The translations under genes and the position numbers were made by a program. From Stercorarius parasiticus (lineage: Eukaryota; Chordata; Aves; Charadriiformes; Stercorariidae), in the NCBI GenBank assembly GCA_013396915.1, contig VWZL01002789.1, positions 33,518 to 97,517 of the forward strand: a stretch of DNA of 64,000 bases. Direction: 5' to 3'. This document shows, piece after piece, positions 12,602-24,187 of the stretch; the first letter of the stretch is position 1; each line of letters opens with the position of its first letter. Below the pieces are notes generated by a model, which was given only the letters and a program-made list of their open reading frames with translations, did no database searches and was not told where the DNA came from.

Positions 12602-13381
12602 AAATAAAAACCTACAACAAAAGCAGCACAATAAAAATAAAATCTACTGTTCAAAATCAGCTGCAAGTTCTTAGTATTTTGAAGACCTTGTGAAGAATCT
12701 TAAAATAAGCTTAAAACAATATTTCACAATGCTCTCTCAATTTTGACTTTTGGCGTAAGAAGAATTTTCAAATAGAGCAATAGAAGGAAAAAAAGAGCAA
12801 AGCATTCCTGAAATCGTAAGTTAAGTTAATAGTGGATAGAGGAGAAAGTATTTAAAGGATATGACAAATAATAACCAAACAAGTCTAAATTTCAAATGTA
12901 CTGTTTCTATGAACATATCTATGTGTGTAGTTCTTTTTAGCTTTGTATCTTAAATTAACTTTTGTACATGAAAATCATGGACATCACTTTTTGAACCAGG
13001 AAAATGAGCATGGCAATGGGTTTTTGAAGAATTAGGATATGGCTGAATGAATAAGCGTGGAAAAACTATACAATATTTCTCAAGATGATGGAGGGAGCTA
13101 TTAGTCTAAAATAGCAGGAATAAGTATTAATAAACCAATGGCACAAATTGCATTGCTTAGTTTTTGTACATATTCTTCAAGTTCGATGGTCACAATCCCA
13201 TAAATAAACTCAGTTCTTACAATAATCTTGAACTGTAACTAGTTAAAATAACATTCGGTTGAGATTTCTCCTAAGCTAGGATAAATCAAAAGAGCTACAG
13301 CTTTTACTGGAAATTACTGACTTATGGCATTTTCTTGTTGCCCATTCTGTAAGGATCTTGACCATAGCACCCTTCCTACAA
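12602..13381. other. Unique AT-rich non-coding DNA
   Basis: Nothing recognisable is seen between the CR1 tail and the 22-bp tandem array. Confidence 0.55.
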
Positions 13382-13445
13382 GTGCAGTGGACTGAGTGAA
13401 GGTGTTCAGTGGACTGAGTGAAGGAGCTCAATCGGCTGAGTGAAG
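13382..13445. repeat. 22-bp tandem repeat, three copies
   Basis: Three consecutive units end in CTGAGTGAAG: 13382-13401 (short first unit), 13402-13423 and 13424-13445. The first two share CAGTGGACTGAGTGAAG exactly; the third is diverged (CAATCGGCTGAGTGAAG). Confidence 0.85.
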
Positions 13446-13822
13446 GCATTTAGTCAAAACTTACATCCATTGCCAATGGGAGGCCAGAAGCTTGGGCCGC
13501 CCTTCCTGCAGAACTGCTGCTTAGCAGAAGCTGCCCTTGCTACCCCTGCCTGGACTGTGGTGCAGCTTCTCGTTTCAGTCCTGACCCAGCCTGGACCCAT
13601 GGACACAGCTTTCTGGCTTGGTCTCGAACCTACCTTGCCCCAGTAGACTATCAGGCTATCACTGCATCGAGGCTGTCTCTGGGCCTGATCCTGACCCTGC
13701 CTTGCTGTCTCAGTGCTCTGAGTCCTTGTCAGGGTGGGGCATTAGCCTGCCTCCCCTGCATTCACCCTTGGCTCCTGGGTCCCTCCCCATGGGGAGCAGC
13801 CAGACTTTGTTACTCCCTGACA
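13446..13822. repeat. GC-rich island, possible worn LTR
   Basis: This segment is much richer in G and C than anything around it and is full of CTGCCTTG, CCTGACC and CCTGCC-like words. It has no long coherent frame. Its right edge reads ACTCCCTGACA, so the minus strand would begin TGTCAGGGAGT, a plausible LTR start. I cannot place a matching CA end, target duplication or promoter, so it could equally be another old repeat or a local GC-rich patch. Confidence 0.35.
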
Positions 13823-16800
13823 TCTTAATTCAAAGCCTAGGCTAACATTTATCAAAACTATTTGCATACTAAACATGCACTGAACTTGGCTTCATATTGG
13901 AAATTTAACAGTGCTGTTAGGAAGGTGGTACAATTGCAATTCGTTACAGGTAAGTAGAATTCACAAGAACAGCTTGATTGATTCCTTCAAGCTGGTGGAA
14001 ACAGGGATGGTTTTCAATGTTTCTTAGTCTAATTCTAGTAGACAACAGTAGTTTTTGAGCTCAAGTAGCTGAAGTTCAGTAGGTCTTTTGTTAGAATTGG
14101 TAGTGGGGGAAACAACAGGGAACACGTTTTGCCTTTTTTCTTGACATCAGTCAGCCCCAAGAATTGGGTAATTATCTTAATTTTTTATTCCGTTGAATTA
14201 CTTCTTAAACATGGACTATTGCTGCTGTGGTGTTTTGCCATGTGTTACTATATTCCCTTGGAAACGGCTTTACTGATCCTGTTACCACATAAGGTTCTGT
14301 AATTAGGTTCCTGCGTTTTAACGCATCTTTGAAATTTTGTTTCAGGAGGAAGGATTTATCTGGGGCAGTGGTGGTTGTTTTTTGAGGTTTTTAGTGACTT
14401 ATTTTACTGATAATTTGAGAGTGCAGTCCCAAATATGTCTCAAGGAAGCAACACTCATTAAATAAGACTTAATCATACCAGCCTTAAAAACTTGCATTGT
14501 AAAAGGTCGTCTTCCTGATCATTTTTAGAGGCAAGCATTCTGGAACAAAATAAGCATAGGGATGTGACCGTTGGAGCTGGAAATAACTTGAGACTGAAAA
14601 GAAGTACAGCACCTGTAAATGAGCATCACTTTAATAAAGCTGGTCAAAGAACTAAGACAAATTTAAATCATGTGAGACACCTGAACTAGTTCTCTGGTAT
14701 GCCTCTGTGAATCTCCATAGTGCTTTGTAGCAATACCAGCTCACAGTCAGCAAAGCACTATCCTTGGACCAACCAGTTACTCTTGTAAACTTTGTCAGCT
14801 TTTGGAAATTCTGTTTTCTGACATTGGTTATTTGGGCATTAGACACTTGTTAAGGCAAGCTTAAACAAATACAGGCTCAGGCAGGTACAGCAAGGTCCTG
14901 AGACCCTGCACTGCGAGTTCAATAGAGAGCCTGTGGCCTTATACCAGTCCTGGTAGAAATCATGTATGCTGGGTTACAGTTTCAACTTGACCTAGCTGTC
15001 ATTATGAAATCTCACAGGGGGAAAAAAAAAAAAGTTATTGCACATATAGTGGTTTATTAAAAAAAACCGTGTCTTGGAAATAATAAAAAAAAAAGCTAGT
15101 GAAGGCTATTGACTGGGATCATTATGCTATTTTCCTATGACAATTGGGATAAAAGATCTCTTGACAATTTTCCCCTGTGACCCTGTTGACACTTTCCTGC
15201 CTTATGAGCAAATAAAATACTAGATTTAGAAAGAAATTACAAATGTGTGTATTTTGGCAAGACAGAAATGCTAAAGTAAAGCCTATGTTTGGTCACAGAT
15301 GACTAAGAGCAGTATGTCCTTAGGTAGCCGTATTGCTGAGGCGAATGAAACTGAAGTAATAGATAAGAAAGTACTGAAAAATGCGTTGTTTGGAGTTCGG
15401 GATTTTTTTGTTTGCTTTTGTTTTGTTCCCTCCCCGCCTCCCTGCCCTCCTTTAGATTGATGATTTTGCATGCCAGGATTCTGGAAGGTGTAAATGACCC
15501 TCTGAAAATATAACTAATATGTTTATGTTTAAAAATTCCTGGCTAACTCTTGCTTTCATTTCAATGGTGTAACTCTGTAGGTATGTTCTAGGGATCTGAC
15601 AATAGTTTTATAACAGTGAGAAGAAGGAAATTGCATGGGAATCCTGATTTATGATGGAAATTTGAGCAAATCCTTTATTTGTTGAGTATAAAGTGCTTTG
15701 AGACTAAGACCCTGAGGAATATTTGATTCTTTAGTTTTATGTAGTGAAGCAGATTTGAACTGTACTTAACAAGCATTTCAATTGCTTTAGGAAAAAAAAT
15801 CAGTTTTGATCTCTTTATTACTTGTAATTTAATGTGTTCAGAAGTGAAACAATTTAGGAACATAATGTTCAACACAGAAGGCTGAGTTTTGCGTTGTATA
15901 AGACATAGGATTTGTACATTGTGGGAAAGGCTAGGACAAGTGTGCTTTCCAAGATCTGATTTGCTGCAACATAGTCCAGGTTTCTCTGTTAAAAATCTGA
16001 GTTTATTCATAATACTGCACTTACTTACTTTTTGATTTATGATTATGTAAGCAGAAAGAATCTGCAATACATTACCATGACCTTCAAATATACTACAACT
16101 TCATACTGGCTTTACACCAATCTTATACATTAAGGAAAGGGAATAAAAAGATTATAAACTTATGTATCTGCTACCTAGATTACTGAGAAAATATTATTAT
16201 AAGTGAGAAGTGCCTGAATTCATTGAATCAACATTCAGCTTTTTTATTAATTAAATTACCATAGGCAAAATGAATGAGGAAAAATATTGTATATCTTTAA
16301 ACTGTTTCAGTTGTAGTTTCCTCATTTAGTAGAGTTATTTGACTTCTTAAATTCTTTTTGCTGGAAGTTTAAATGCAAGTATTGGATTATGCATTGAAAA
16401 TACTCCTGAAGAATTATGTTTGATACAAAACTGGATTTAGTACAGAATCCTAATAGCCAAGTGCCTGCAAGCCTTTAAAATGTAATGCTATATTATCTGT
16501 TGACTAAAATGTGTTAGGGCTGACAACAGGTTTTTATCTCCTTTTTGTTTCCTCTCCTCTTATTAAAAAATAATAAAATTTTTAAATCTTGCATTTTGCT
16601 TTTCTTTAGATAATTTCTTAGCTTAGTAAACCTTTATCAAGAATGTCAGTCTCACAATAACAACAAACCAGATTATCTGGACTCCATATTGTCCATAGCA
16701 TCTTGTAAGAAGCTAATCTCCCATCTTCTAAATCAAACCAAGAAAATATCTTGACTCTTTGTTGTATGCTTCTGAACAGGGAGCTGTACCTGAAAACAGT

Positions 16801-17078
16801 ATGAAGCATCTGGTGTTCTGGCTATTCTAGTATACTGACTATTCATTCTTCATCATAGTAAGTTCTGCCCTTGCTATATAAATGGCTCAAGTTACTTTTT
16901 GTTGGCTTATTTCCAATTGAAGCCACAAAGAAGATTTTGAAAACAGTACATGACATCTACCATATTAGGAGAAGGTTGAAAACTGGCTCTCCCTTTAGGA
17001 CAGATGAAAGCAAGGCAATGAATAGGAAGTATAACATCCAAAACTGTTGCTGCACAGTCAGGATTCAGAAGGCAGCCA
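13823..17078. other. Unique AT-rich non-coding DNA
   Basis: No gene is seen. A 130-codon open frame on the minus strand (15675-16067) has no recognisable domain and a composition like the surrounding DNA. Several A runs (for example 15020-15035) are simple low complexity. Confidence 0.55.
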
Positions 17079-17440
17079 TATGGTTGAAGTTGGAAGGGAC
17101 TTCTGGAGGTCATCTGGTTCACACCCCCTGCTCAAGCAGGGTCACCTAAAGCAGGTTTCCAAGGCCCATGTCCAGGTGGCTTTTGAAAATCTCCAGGGGT
17201 GGAGATCCCATAACCTCTCTGGGCAACCGTTTCCAGTATTTGGTCACCCCCTCAGTGAAAAAGCTTTTTCTTATGTTCAGGGAGACCCTCCTGTGTTTCA
17301 GTTTACCTCTGGTCTTGTCACTGGGCGCCACTGAAAAGACCCTGATTCCATCTTCTTTGCACCATTCCTTCAGATATTTATATACACTGATGGGATCTGC
17401 CCTGAGCCTCTCTCCTCTAGGCTAAACAACTCAACTTTAT
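17079..17440 (-). mobile_element. CR1 LINE 3' fragment (older subfamily)
   Basis: On the minus strand this reads as the last 360 bp of a CR1. The 3' part is GACCTCCAGAAGTCCCTTCC with a slightly degraded tail, and the coding remnant at about 17146-17331 carries LNIRKSFFTEGVTKYWKRLP followed by a REVMGSPPLEIF-type block, the conserved CR1 ORF2 C-terminus. The usual ATTCTATG tail is eroded. The subfamily differs from the 12061 and 20740 copies, as it uses a Q/L-rich GLG ending (DMGLGNLL). It is 5' truncated near 17440. Confidence 0.85.
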
Positions 17441-19153
17441 CACCCAGATAATTAATAAATATGCTGAATGCGACCTATCTCATGTTCCTGTGATCTGACT
17501 TTCCATGATATATTTCAGGGTGCCATGTGGGATAGGAACTCCCTTAGAGCCTGGAGTGGTGGGGAATCCCAGGGGATGTTAGTGCAGGATCCCAGCCAGA
17601 GGGCGTCCTGCTGCCCCTTAACCAGGGAGGATGTCTGCTGATAAAAGGAGTAAATAAAATACATTTGAACAGGTGTTACTCCAGATCACAGCTTTGATGT
17701 GGCTTGTGAGTGGGTAACACATTTACCATCCCCCAGTTCTTGAAAACAGACAGAGGCTATGCTGATTCCTGATATAAAGTCCCATAGCATTTGACAGTCT
17801 TTGTATGTGTCGCCAGTAGTCACTTTACATTCCAGGATTCATTCACAAAAACAGAGACAGTAGAATATCTGATACCGAAGGAAGTTAGAAATCAGACAGA
17901 CGTTATTGAATAAATTAGAATGTTTCCAGCCATACTTGTTATTAAAATAGCTTTGCTTCAGAGGGAAAGATAAGGAAGACAGACTCAAATTTTTAAAATG
18001 CAGATCTTTTATTTGGCTTTATGTATTGTTGCTGGACCTGTAAAAAAAAAAAAATCCATGATGCATGAAGCATAAAATTGAGATCCACCTATATGGTTTT
18101 TGAAAACTGACATATGCCACTCTTTATGTGGGAATTTGAAGTATTGTTTTAATTGTGCAACCACTCTTTAATCAGTGACTATTTATGCACAGTTAAGGAT
18201 TTCTGAAATCAAATCAGAATGTATCAGTAATTACTTCCTTTCCTGATAACATATCTTCCTTTTCTTTTGAACGAGCCTATCTTAATATTTGTCCAAACAA
18301 ATGGGAAGTTACAGCATACCTGATACATCTGGCCAGATTTCACTATCAAATTTCAGGAGCACACTTTGTGAACTGAAGAGAAAGTTAAGCAGATTGTACT
18401 GAATTGGCTAGGATGAATAGTGATGATGATCAATGTATTCAGAGGTATCAGGATAATTTTTAATGAGTGTTATTCTTGCACAAGAAACTTGGCCCCTTAC
18501 TCTGTCATTCACTAAGGTTAGTCATTAGCATTATCTTTGCATTTTTTGAAAGCACGGTAGCTGAATTTCATATAAAATTTTAAACATGTTCATATGAAAG
18601 CCCAGAAAATCCAAGCATGTTATTTGTTTGAAGCCACATACACCAAATTGAATAAACTTAGAGTTTAGAACTTCTAAATCCTAAAACATTTTTTCTTCAG
18701 ATCCCAAAGCCTAGTAAATATTATTTTTGCCGCTGTCGGCTGACAGAAAGTTTTACTTCAAGCTGACAGTACAGAGTTTCAGCACCTGTCTGGACTTGCC
18801 TTGACCGAGGATGATTTTATCTTGCCTTAACAAATATCTAGAGGCCAAATGATGATTGACAAATCACGTTGGAGCTGCAGCCCTGTGAGTTCCATCAGTT
18901 CAAGGCCTGATGCTTTATATCACCACCATAACCTGAATTTCCAAAATGTTGCCATATTTGATGTGCTATATCTTCATTTAGGTCATAAAATGTCAAAAGT
19001 GTTGGTTACACAAAGAATCCAGCTTAAACTTATCTAACCAAATTTGAGGTAACATTGTTAGAGTATTCAGATATGCACATCAAGTGACTGCTTTTTGAGA
19101 CTAAACAGAATCATTGTTAAGTAGAAAAAAAGACATCACAAGGAGTCAGCAGA
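17441..19153. other. Unique non-coding DNA with one GC-rich patch
   Basis: The patch 17520-17650 is GC-richer (TGGTGGGGAATCCCAGGGG, GAGGGCGTCCTGCTGCCCC) and may be a repeat remnant I cannot name. The rest is ordinary AT-rich sequence with no gene seen. Confidence 0.5.
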
Positions 19154-19895
19154 GATATTGTCATGGTTTTGGACAAATTGGCCAATGGATGGTGACAGAT
19201 GCTCTTCCCCCACCTCTTGCACATGGAGAGAGGAGGAGGGATAAAGAGATTTATGAGTTTAGAAGGAACTAAACTGCTTTAATGAAATTATTATTAATAA
19301 GGTAAAAAGAAAATAATGAAATAGATACAATATATAGAAAACTGTATCAAGCTCCCAGGATGATGTCACCATTAGGTGCTGGGGAAGTCCCAGGCTGGAC
19401 TTGGCGACAGATGGGAACTGGATTCCGGATCTGGAGTCAGGAAACCATGGATCAGGATCAAAGGCAGATGAACAGAGAGGGTCCTTCTCGGATGTCGTCG
19501 ATTTAAGAAAAAGGGCTGACTCTTTGATTCCTTAGCTTTTATGCTGAGCATGGGGCAGACGGGGTGAAATACCGCTGTTGGTCAGTTTGGGGTCACCTGT
19601 CCTGTCCGCTCCTCCCCACAGGTGGGACCCCTCTATGCTTTTCCATTTCTGACCCTCCAACAGGGAAAAAAATGAAATTAGCTGACCTTGTTTTTTATAG
19701 CAATAAATACAAGCAAGAGCCTCTCTGTGTACCATTCCTTGGCATGAACTATAAACATAGGTCTTATCACTCTGAGAATAAACAGTTTTCTGCACAATAC
19801 GCTGTTAATTTCTGGGAGTTAGAAGATGCCTAGCCAAGAAGTAAAATTGCTAAACAGAAAGTTGGTTCTGTTTTACCTCAAACCAGGACAGATAT
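19154..19895 (-). mobile_element. Solo LTR of an endogenous retrovirus, with 5-bp TSD
   Basis: The LTR proper spans 19159-19890 (732 bp). Read on the minus strand it opens TGTCCTGGTTTGAGG and closes AAAACCATGACA, so it has the TG...CA termini of an LTR. The flanking bases are GATAT on both sides (19154-19158 and 19891-19895), a perfect 5-bp target duplication. A TATA-like GCATAAAAG sits at 19536-19544 on the minus strand, about 350 bp from the start, as expected for a U3 promoter. No gag, pol or env sequence is attached, so this is a solo LTR left by recombination. The opening matches avian ERVL/ERV3-type LTRs as I remember them; 5-bp duplications fit that class. Confidence 0.85.
19536..19544 (-). 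promoter_or_regulatory. LTR U3 TATA-like box
   Basis: GCATAAAAG on the minus strand lies centrally in the solo LTR, in the position expected for the retroviral core promoter. Activity today is unknown. Confidence 0.45.
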
Positions 19896-20404
19896 TTACC
19901 AAGATAATTTTTTTAATCATCTTATAATTACTGCATCCTTCTCTGTAAATGTCTGGCTGCCTTCTTAAGACAAAACTTTTAAATAACAGTATTCCCATGC
20001 AGTAATGTATAGCCTTTTTTTTTTCTCTTGTCACTCCTTAATTTACACTCCTTTTACATATCCCTCAAAAGAACCACATACTTCTATATCCTTTGCTTCA
20101 CGTACCTCATGAAGTAGAATAAAAAGAATAATATACTGTGTGTGTTGTATTTGGTAGCAGAAAAAAAACAAACAACACTGTGATTCTCTTTCCAAGAAGC
20201 AGCCTGGATTGCATAGAAAATTTGGAGGGGTGATGGATCATTCCATTTTCAAATCAAAGGTGGAACTGTAGAAACTGTCTTTAAACAGAGGAAAATTCTG
20301 CTTTCAAAAATTGAAATCAAATTGAAGTTTGGTAGTACTTCAGTGTCCCTTGTTAAGCTGTGGTTGCTCGGGTTGACAGGGTAGCAGCTTCTAGTAAGAT
20401 CTAA
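19896..20404. other. Unique AT-rich non-coding DNA
   Basis: No feature is seen between the solo LTR and the old CR1 fragment. Confidence 0.5.
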
Positions 20405-20612
20405 GAAAACAACTCTTTTCTCATAATCAGGCTCTGTGAACTGGAATCCCTGGAGTCACTTGTTTTAATTGTATCCATTCAAAACTTGACTAGACAAACA
20501 ACATGCAATCCAGTCTAAGTTGTCTCTGCTTTGAAAGGAGAACTGGACTAGAAGAACCACTCCTGGGTGCCCTTCCAACTTAAAGTGTTTATGATTCTAT
20601 GGCTCTGTGATA
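20405..20612 (+). mobile_element. Old CR1 3' fragment
   Basis: The plus strand carries a worn CR1 3' end: GCAATCCAGTCTAAGTTG, then GGACTAGAAGAACCACTCC, then CCCTTCCAACTTAAAG and a tail of ATGATTCTATGGCTCTGTG. Divergence from the other copies in the window is clearly greater, so this is an older insertion. The 5' boundary is approximate. Confidence 0.75.
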
Positions 20613-20739
20613 GAAAAGCATTTACAGTGACAGTCAGTTTTGTCTGATAATTCTTTGCCAGCTATCCTTGCCTCATGTCATGATACTGCATACTGATGTA
20701 TTAGAAGATGATTTGTTCAGCCAGATCCTCCAGGTGCAT

Positions 20740-21752
20740 TATGGGCATCAATCTCAAGGCATGTGGAGGAAAGGAAAGCTATCAGAAATAGTCAACATGG
20801 ATTCACCAAGGGGAAATCATGTCTGACTGATCTGATAGCCTTCTATGATGGCATGACTGGATGGATAGATGAGGGGAGGGCAGTGGGTGTTGTCTACCTT
20901 GACTTCAGCAAGGCTTTTGACACCATCTCCCACAGCATCCTCATAAGGAAGCTTTGGAAGTGTGGGTTAGATGAATGGACAGTGGATTGAAGACTGGTTG
21001 AAAGATAGAGCTCAGAGAGTTGCGATTTGACACACAGAGTCTAGTTGGAGGTCAGTGACAAGTGGTGTTCCCCAGGGCTCAGTACTGCGTCCAGTCCTGG
21101 TCAATATATTCATCAATGACCTGTGCCGATGACACAAAGCTCGGGGGGGTGGCTGACACAGCAGAAGGCTGTGCNNNNNNNNNNNNNNNNNNNNNNNNNN
21201 NNNNNNNNNNNNNNNNNNNNNNNNNNNNNNNNNNNNNNNNGGAGCACAGTGTCCAGTTCTGGGCTCCCCGATTCAAGAAGGAGAGGGAACTGCTGGATCG
21301 GGTACAGCAAAGGGCTATGAAGATGATTGGGGGACTGGAACTTCTCTCTTATGAAGAAAGGCTGAAGGATTTGGGTCTCTTCAGTCTGGAAAAAAGACGG
21401 CTGAGGGGGGATTTTGTCAACGCATATAAATACTTAAAGGATGGGTGTCAGGAGATGGGGCCAGGCTCTTTTCAGTGGTGCCCAGCAACAGGACGAGAGG
21501 TAATGGGCACAAACGTAAGCGTATGAAGTTCCACCTAAACATGAGAAGGAACTTCTTTACTTTGAGGGTGGCAGAGCACTGGAATAGGCTGCCCAGAGAG
21601 GTGGTGGAGTCTCCATCTCTGGAGACAATCAAAGCCTGCCTGGACGCATTCCTGTGCAACTTGCTGTAGGTGACCCTGCTCTGACAGGGGGGTTGGACTA
21701 GATGATCTCCAGAGGTCCCTTCCAACCCTACCATTCTGTGATTCTGTGATTA
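20740..21752 (+). mobile_element. CR1 LINE fragment (RT to 3' end), with assembly gap
   Basis: This plus-strand CR1 starts in the RT domain and runs to the 3' terminus. The frame from 20763 reads NSQHGFTKGKSCLTDLIAFY and VVYLDFSKAFDTISHSIL, so the first catalytic aspartate box is intact. Frames then shift: the [22 protein letters not shown] block is at about 21066-21120, followed by a deletion that joins it to a shortened ADDTKLGG box at 21125-21150. After 66 Ns the C-terminal part resumes at 21241 ([20 protein letters not shown] and [20 protein letters not shown]). The last 90 bp carry the CR1 3' signature and a GATTCTGTGATT tail. Confidence 0.92.
21175..21240. other. Assembly gap (66 N)
   Basis: A run of 66 undetermined bases lies inside the CR1. 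In the CR1 at 28687-32912 the same two flanking motifs are about 335 bp apart, whereas here they are about 90 bp apart, so the gap is probably under-sized unless the copy has a deletion. Confidence 0.97.
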
Positions 21753-23486
21753 TTATTTCTTCTTTTCCACCTCTGTATTGAACTGACATGTATTTGTTTA
21801 TATGTAATGAACATCATCTTGAAAAAAGCTTTCATATTTGGAAATAAGTATGATCTACATAAGGATTTGGCAGAATGCTGGAACTGTATATGCAGTTTTA
21901 TTTCTGTATTTTTCTATTTTGTTTTCCCATCTCATTTGAAAGGATCTGTCCTATCTGTAGCTATCTTACCTGTACCATGTCCTTCACAGACTTTGTTACT
22001 TATAAACCCTGAAGCTGTCCCTAGGGTTACAGGTTAAATTACTAGAGAAACTGCTGGCTTTGCTCTTTCTTACCCTCAGAAGTAATTACAATCATTATGA
22101 TTGTAATAATAAGGGTCTGTAGTACCAAAATAAAGTAAAATTGTATTTTACTTTAATAGCTGCCAAGCAGGTTCCAGTCTTTTAAGTGATTTTCCTGCCA
22201 TATACATTAACTTTTACATGTCTCCATATTAAAAATTAGGACAATTTATTTAAGAAATGGCTCTGTACCCAACTGCAGCATACATGAATGATGATTATTC
22301 ACTCAGCCATGAGGTTTAAGGATTGAACAGTTTGCAAGGGATTCAAGACAGAGCTTTCATTCTGAAAATAGAATCAAGCCAGCCTTAAAATGAAAGACTT
22401 CTGAAGATTAAGTTGTCTAGCTTAATCAGAGAGAAGATTGAGGGATGAATTCTACATGAATATATATGTGTATGCACACTACTATAATAGAAAGGAAAGG
22501 ACAGCTGTTTAACTTTGAAAACAAAATGGCGGCATAAATCAAGGTATCGAGAGCCAACTTTTAGACAAGTATAGTATTAGAAATAACTTTTCTAGTTGTG
22601 ATACTTAAATATTGTCAGAGTAGTGCAAATTGCGATCATTTGAAAACACAACTATTTCAAAGGTATTCTTCACTCCAGAAAATCTTATAACCTCTGTGCA
22701 TGGTTTTAATGGATATAGGACTGCTTTGGTTCATTTGGACCTTGAAATCTTTTACTCTCTGATTCCCCATTTTCATCATCATCTTTCAAGACTACCAGGG
22801 AAAACAAAATTTAATGCATTGACATTTTAATGTTCTTCATACTTGCATCTATACATTAAAATAGTAACAAAATCAAATTTCATGCTTCAGAGCTTTAGCA
22901 AGTCATCAGCAAAGTAAAGGAGTACATTATCTTGATGAGCAATTGGTTAGATACATCTTTTATCCTCTTCCTCTGAAGAATCAGAATCTAGCTGCAACTA
23001 TAGACTGGAAGAAAAAATAGATACAAAGACACTTACAAAATATTTCTTCAGTGTACCTGCTGGCATGTTCAAGGCCGTGCTGATCACCAGATTTTTATTG
23101 AAGTAGGAAATTTTCCCTGCACAGTTGGATGGAGAGTTTGGAAGATTTTTGCCAACTTCTTAATTTTCTCTATAGCAAAATGAGTAGATGATCTCCTGAA
23201 ATATCATAATGTAAAAATTATTTTTCAGCCTCTAAATTTTGTGATCAGAATAAATCAATTCTTGACAAGAAATGTCAAAACTGAGCTGAGTTTTATTTGG
23301 ATTATTTGTGTATGTTTCAGATAATCAAATCCTACCACTATTAAAAACCTGGAGTAGAGGAGCACATGCAGTCCTCCCTGATGCCATGGCCTACTCACGG
23401 AGAAATGCATACAATCATTACACCTATGGGCTGTAGGAAAGGGAAGTTATCAAACCTCGCAACACTCAAATCAAAAGGCTGGCAGC
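21753..23486. other. Unique AT-rich non-coding DNA
   Basis: No gene or named repeat is visible. Open frames are short and featureless. Confidence 0.55.
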
Positions 23487-23838
23487 TGTGGTTGTTGACC
23501 TTGGAGAGCTGCCAGATTCCCACATAGCTGCTCTCTCATTACCCCTCCTTAACAGAACAGGGGGAGAAAATAAGATGGAAAAGCTTGTCAGCTGTTAATG
23601 TCTCTACACTTGGGGAAAGAACTATACCACATTGGAAAAGCACCTGGTTAAAATTAGGTAAAAGAAATAATCCAGAAAGTCCTAACTATTGTTTATCCAT
23701 TTAGGATAAAAAGAAATAATGTGGAAAATCTGTACCTTCTGAAAGAATACCGTAAATGTGAGGTTGAATAAATTAAACCTACTTCACCATCATCTTCTCC
23801 ATGGACTGCAGAGGAACCTCTGCTCCCACGCCTGGAGC

Positions 23839-23930
23839 TCCTTCTCCTTCTCCTTCTCCTTCTCCTTCTCCTTCTCCTTCTCCTTCTCCTTCTCCTTCTC
23901 CTTCTCCTTCTCCTTCTCCTTCTTCTCCTC
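23839..23930. repeat. (TTCTCC)n hexanucleotide microsatellite
   Basis: About 14 perfect TTCTCC units (GGAGAA on the minus strand) run from 23839 to about 23922, followed by an imperfect unit. It is a strand-asymmetric polypurine-polypyrimidine tract with mirror symmetry. It sits in the purine-rich part of the LTR, which was the likely seed. The Phe-Ser and Glu-Gly dipeptide frames here are artefacts of the repeat. Confidence 0.97.
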
Positions 23931-23995
23931 CGACCTTGGTGTCATTTTTCTGAGTCCTTTCTCTCACAGCTGCCACACAGTATATTTTGCCCTTT

Positions 23996-24003
23996 CTTAA
24001 ATA
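23996..24003 (-). promoter_or_regulatory. LTR core promoter motif TATTTAAG
   Basis: TATTTAAG on the minus strand lies about 185 bp into the LTR, at the place where this LTR type carries its TATA-like element. Current activity is unknown. Confidence 0.4.
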
Positions 24004-24187
24004 TCTTATCACAGAAGTACCATCATCATCTGATGGGCTCAGCTGTGTCTTGCAGTGGGTCCATTTTGGAGCTGGCTGGAACTGGTTCTGTCTCATGTGT
24101 TAGAAGCCCCTGTTCTCACAGAAACGCCCCCTACAGCTCCCTTCCTCCCCCACGTCTTGTCACATAAACCCAATATAGTTCCCAACA

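Larger units (their letters stand above)
23487..24187 (-). mobile_element. Diverged retroviral LTR carrying a hexanucleotide expansion
   Basis: On the minus strand this opens TGTTGGGAACTATATTGGG at 24187 and ends GGTCAACAACCACA at 23487. That frame agrees with an avian ERV LTR type I recall, whose conserved parts are a GGCTTCTAACA stretch, CAGTTCCAGCCAGCTCC, a TATTTAAGAAAGGG core, ACACCAAGGTC with a purine-rich run, and a 3' part reading TATTTTCTCCCCCTGTTC followed by AAGGAGGGGTAATGAGAGAG. All are present in order. The middle, 23620-23770, is too diverged to follow. The flanks (GCAGC on the left, GTTTG on the right) show no duplication, so the boundaries or the target site have decayed. No internal retroviral genes are attached. 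Confidence 0.6.

Noticed and set aside
15675..16067. 130-codon minus-strand frame
   Set aside because: AT-rich, with no motif, no repeat context and no splice or promoter support; most likely chance.
21062..21526. 154-codon frame crossing the N run
   Set aside because: It joins separate CR1 pieces through undetermined bases and is not a real protein.
23758..24096. Open frames encoding Phe-Ser and Glu-Gly dipeptide runs on opposite strands
   Set aside because: They are only translations of the TTCTCC microsatellite inside an LTR.
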